DNA of 7,212 bases from Betaproteobacteria bacterium (GTDB taxonomy: Bacteria; Pseudomonadota; Gammaproteobacteria; Burkholderiales; SG8-39): assembly GCA_004298295.1 (NCBI GenBank), contig SCUH01000132.1, positions 1-7,212 on the forward strand. Reading direction: 5' to 3'. Positions 6,854 to 7,212 of the stretch are shown one piece after another. The stretch's first letter is position 1. Every line of letters begins with the position of its first letter. A program made the translations under genes and the position numbers. The notes below the pieces were generated by a model that was given only the letters and a program-made list of their open reading frames with translations, searched no databases and was not told the origin of the DNA.

Positions 6854-7212
6854 ATGCGACGCCATACGCCGCGCCGCGCGCCGCTGGTCGCGCCGCACCC
6901 CGTCAGCCGCATCCTCGTCATCAACGACGAGCCGCTGGTGCTGCGCGAGATCGTCAAGGGACTCAACGCCGCGGCGCGCTCGCTCGACAATCCCAACGGC
7001 ATCGGCTTTGCGGGCGTCACCACCGCGAAGGACGCGCTCGCCGCGATCGAGTCCGACGGCGACATCCAGTGCGTGCTGGTCGACGACAAGCTGTATTCGC
7101 TGCCCGCGCGCAGCCGGCGCAACGGCGCGCACGGCGAGGGCCGCCGCAGCCCGCGGCTGCAGATGTCGGCGCTGGAGCTGGTGCAGCGCATCACGCGCTT
7201 TCGGCCCGAACT
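6854..7212 (+). CDS. Receiver-like N-terminal domain of an incomplete gene (Orn/Lys/Arg decarboxylase wing domain or response regulator)
   Basis: There are 119 codons before the right edge. After a basic, probably disordered lead (residues 1-18) comes RILVINDEPLVLREIVKGL (19-37), like strand 1 and helix 1 of a receiver domain, with D25 and E26 in the acidic-pocket position and N24 where an Asp is usual. GFAGVTTAKDALAAI (51-65) resembles strand 2/helix 2. CVLVDDKL (73-80) resembles strand 3, with D77 at the phospho-acceptor position. MSALELVQRITRFRPEL (from 104) resembles helix 3. Between strand 3 and helix 3 sits an unusual Arg/Gly-rich loop (about 81-103). The same fold forms the N-terminal domain of large PLP-dependent Orn/Lys/Arg decarboxylases, so the visible part does not decide between the two. 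The ATG at 6854 follows an in-frame stop at 6821 and a weak TAGG site. No clear promoter is visible. Confidence 0.6.
   Translation, partial: MRRHTPRRAPLVAPHPVSRILVINDEPLVLREIVKGLNAAARSLDNPNGIGFAGVTTAKDALAAIESDGDIQCVLVDDKLYSLPARSRRNGAHGEGRRSPRLQMSALELVQRITRFRPE

Noticed and set aside
6344..7132. Minus-strand frame opposite rpsT and the receiver-like gene, including an ATG at 6772 just after the TATAAT
   Set aside because: The product is low-complexity and Arg/Val/Ala-rich, no Shine-Dalgarno sequence is visible, and it mirrors the rpsT coding strand. I keep only the -10 hexamer as a weak observation.

Overview
The window is a GC-rich stretch of bacterial chromosome, most likely from a betaproteobacterium. 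The third codon positions are strongly G/C, the IleS editing domain has the HSAPAYGVEDF form I associate with that class, and the order murJ / SirB1-family gene / ribF / ileS / lspA with rpsT divergent is common there. The exact genus cannot be read from the sequence.

From position 6347 down to position 1 lies a tightly packed leftward cluster on the minus strand: murJ (lipid II flippase), a SirB1-family transglutaminase-like/TPR protein, ribF (FAD synthetase/riboflavin kinase), ileS (isoleucyl-tRNA synthetase) and the first 67 codons of lspA (lipoprotein signal peptidase), which runs off the left edge. Three of the four junctions overlap (1, 8 and 8 nt). The fourth, in front of ribF, has a gap of about 45 nt carrying a TAGAAT -10-like box. 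The grouping joins envelope biogenesis (MurJ, LspA), flavin cofactor synthesis (RibF) and translation (IleS). This is a known housekeeping arrangement, not a dedicated pathway.

On the plus strand, rpsT (ribosomal protein S20) starts at 6413 and diverges from murJ across a 65-nt gap. That gap holds an extended -10 box for rpsT and, on the other strand, a weaker promoter candidate for murJ that overlaps it. Downstream of rpsT is a 177-nt spacer with a GC-rich hairpin and a perfect TATAAT on the minus strand. Another plus-strand gene then begins at 6854 and is cut by the right edge. Only its N-terminal, receiver-like domain is visible. It may be a response regulator or the wing domain of an Orn/Lys/Arg decarboxylase.

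I see no mobile element, CRISPR array, tRNA, phage gene or defence system. The points most worth checking are the HIGT (not HIGH) signature of IleS, the receiver-like domain with an inserted basic loop, the overlapping divergent promoters, and a possible promoter antisense to rpsT. The many long opposite-strand ORFs are by-products of GC-rich codon usage.
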